From Rotaria macrura (lineage: Eukaryota > Rotifera > Eurotatoria > Philodinida > Philodinidae): 64,000 nucleotides of DNA. Position 1 is the stretch's first letter. Every line of letters starts with the position of its first letter. Positions 61,586-64,000 of the stretch are shown here, one piece after another. The stretch covers positions 62,001 through 126,000 of the forward strand of contig OENT01000237.1 of NCBI GenBank assembly GCA_900239685.1. Reading direction: 5' to 3'. The notes below the pieces were generated by a model. The model saw nothing but the letters and a program-made list of their open reading frames with translations, was not told the origin of the DNA and ran no database searches. The translations under genes were made by a program, and so were the position numbers.

Positions 61586-64000
61586 GTATGAGAAAACATT
61601 CAAGATAGTTTGATAAGCCAAAGCTACGATTATAATTTCAAAAATAGAAAAAAATCTCTGAATCCACTTACCAGTTTCTCTTACGATAGTAACACGATGA
61701 ATATTTACTGTTTTACTTAAATAGAAAATGACTTTATGATGAAAAGTACTCCAGTCTCTAGTACAGTGGAAATATCTTCACAGTAGTTGATACCATATCT
61801 TCTATAATAATAGAACGAGTAGCTTATCACATTATACGATCGGACATGTGTGAAGTGAAAAGTATTATTTAGAGAACGCTGGGGCAAATCAATTACACTT
61901 TTGAAAAATTTGTCTTTTTTCTTTAATAACTTTTTTATTTTTCATCGGATGAAAAAAGTTCTCTATCCAGCTGTACGTTTAGCTTTTCAAAACGTTTCTC
62001 AGGCACGGATCGGCACCGGGTTTTCAGAACCCACCCCTGGCAATAATTGATTTACCTCATATGGGGCAAATCAATTATTGCAGTTAATTTTGCTGGTACC
62101 TTGATTAAGCAATTTTCACGATATTCCAACTTTATTTTAAGATGATCCTGACAGCAAAAACGTTCAGCATGTCAAAATCTATCACTTGAAACTATTTTCA
62201 AGGTTAGTAAAAAGGTGAAATTCTAATTTTTAATGCATATTATTAAATAGCAGTAAATAGCTTGATGTTTTTTTCATGCATTTTACTGAGTTTCAAGTAA
62301 CACATTAATTGTTCAACTGTGTTGAAATACATAATGAGTAAGATCTCAATGAGAATGTCACGAATTCACCTCATTAGGTAACTAGAACAGAGACTTAAGT
62401 CAGTTTAACTTTAGAAGACTTCATAGTCCGCAGAACCTGGTCTTTCTGCTAGGTGTAAATTTTACAATTGACAGTAGTGTGGCTGGAATGGTTAGGCTCA
62501 ACATGCATTGAAGCTACACCTTATGTGAGGAAGAGAAATCTAGTTTGGTACCACCTCCTTAGAATCTATGCCACTTCTATTCTATGTTTGGCAAAAGATT
62601 TTTAGCATTACGAAGTTCAGTAACGTTCAATTCTACTAACTTTAAGTTTAAGATTGTTTGCTGCTGTTAGGTAACATTCTAGTGCCTAGCAGTGTGCTTC
62701 TGAATTTCTCATTCATCCATAGACGACGAATGTGATCATCTTCTTAACTCAATTAAATGATATTTTATCCTAGCAGTGTGATTTTGAGAGTGGCTCTTGC
62801 AGATTTCGGTAAAAGACTAATGAGCACTTTTCACAATCAATGATATTGATTGATGCATAAAGTGCGATGCGTATTGGTAATGCAGAAATTTAGATAGAAT
62901 TGTAGTTGTTAGTAAGGATATTTTTCATTTAAATTAGTTCATTAGTTCTAGAATCAATCGACAGAACATTAAAATGTTCACTAGCTCTGGACGTTAAACT
63001 TATACTAGCGCTTTGTTGTTAGAGTCAAGTAGTCTATTCTGAGCCGGTTAGGAGTTATTCTGATCAATCGGTTTCCTGTTTATAGTCCGTGTGGTATAAA
63101 AACTTTCTCGCCATTTGAAATACCAGGAAGCTCTGGTAAAATCTATTGTTTGAACCTAAAGATCGGGTAGATACTGAACAGCAATAAGTTTCCCTTATCA
63201 GGAAATCTTTGATTGGTAAAACTTAACTTTGGATCCCCATTACAAATTTTAAATACTGCGACTTATAGAATCCTTCTTTCATTCGCTTCTTCTAACAGTT
63301 GGACATAACTGTATACATTCACAATTCAACTTTACTGTCATTAATGCCTTTATCTCAAGGGGGTTCTTCTGATGCATATTCATAACAGGTTTACGAAATA
63401 GAATAAGTATCAGATATAATATTGTTCACGCATGGATCACTAAGTAGAACCTTGTTCTCAATAAGAATATAAAATTTTGTTTCTGGGAAAATCAGATAAA
63501 GCATTTATTTTTGTAATAATCATAATTTTTCTTATGATACTATTATGTGACGATTATAACACGAAGATATCATTTTGCGAAGAAAAAAGGATGTTTGATT
63601 ATGTATTTTAAACAGAATTATGATAAATCTTTGTAAAAAAACGTTTGCATCAATCAGAAGAATATTTCGTTTCTATAACTCAGAAAAACTTCCTAGTACT
63701 CTAGCTATCGTCTTCGACCGGCAGATAAAATGTATTCTACTTATCAATCAGTTCTTTCTCAAGACTTGAATTTCAAAACTTCTTTAATTTCACTTCTTTG
63801 CTTTGGTAAGCGGTGAATAATTTTCTATTCATTCTGGAATCGAAAAACTTACTCTTTCTTTAATTTGTAATGTGTAGCACTTTCTTTGAATTCTAATATG
63901 AAATCTTTGATAATATTCATCAAAAGTAGTAGATGCATTTACTGTTGTTCATATTGAAATGCTGAATTCATATCGATAAAAATCTTCACTTTTGTTTTGA
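61586..64000. other. MED16 intron or 3' flank, no exon seen
   Basis: Either a long MED16 intron or sequence beyond a truncated gene. It contains a repeat cluster at 61881-62081 and otherwise AT-rich sequence without coding signature. Confidence 0.5.
62040..62081. repeat. 14-bp perfect inverted repeat with 14-nt loop
   Basis: GCAATAATTGATTT (62040-62053) and its exact reverse complement AAATCAATTATTGC (62068-62081) flank ACCTCATATGGGGC. The motif GGGGCAAATCAATTA occurs at 62064-62078 and also, in the same orientation, at 61881-61895. Confidence 0.85.

Overview
This window is nuclear DNA of a small invertebrate animal. The genes are animal genes (LYST, a metabotropic glutamate receptor, an SLC16-type transporter, SRD5A3, Kizuna, an ANKRD26-type protein, FAM162, MED16). 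The DNA is strongly AT-rich, most introns are about 50-90 bp with GT-AG ends, and exons join in frame under the standard code. Short introns, compact genes and decayed gene copies would suit a bdelloid rotifer, but that assignment is inference; I see no decisive marker. Exon boundaries were placed by hand from reading frame and splice signals. For five of the multi-exon models (mGluR, SLC16-like, KIZ, ANKRD26-like, EF-hand) the summed exon lengths divide exactly by three through to the stop codon, which supports them.

Layout. 1-9232 (minus): the N-terminal two thousand or so residues of LYST, running off the left edge, with a complete tRNA-Leu(CAG) gene nested antisense in one intron. 9233-12294: intergenic, holding a 1.06-kb transposon-like element with terminal inverted repeats. 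12295-15867 (minus): a complete five-exon mGluR with a CT-rich tract upstream. 18397-20473 (minus): a small EF-hand protein. 20742-21944 (minus): SRD5A3 and a 92-residue one-helix protein just upstream. 23555-28150 (minus): a 12-helix SLC16-like transporter with a very large central loop. 28151-40593: a 12.4-kb stretch with no intact gene but with at least one clear pseudogene (a decayed copy of the start of the neighbouring ANKRD26-like gene) and a possible TGF-beta-type propeptide relic.

40594-53277: a head-to-head pair, Kizuna (minus) and an ANKRD26-like ankyrin/coiled-coil gene (plus), starts 641 bp apart; both families are centrosome/centriole proteins. The ANKRD26-like gene carries a degenerate short motif repeated eight times in its disordered linker and a foldback element in its largest intron. 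53278-59164: intergenic, with an 859-bp inverted-repeat element. 59165-59813 (minus) and 60160-61585 (plus): FAM162-like and MED16, head-to-head 346 bp apart; MED16 is incomplete and its later exons are not visible in the last 2.4 kb.

I found no CRISPR, operon or clearly novel biochemical system. The observations most worth checking are the repeated motif in the ANKRD26-like linker, the Kizuna/ANKRD26 divergent pair with its nearby relic, and three undescribed-looking inverted-repeat elements.
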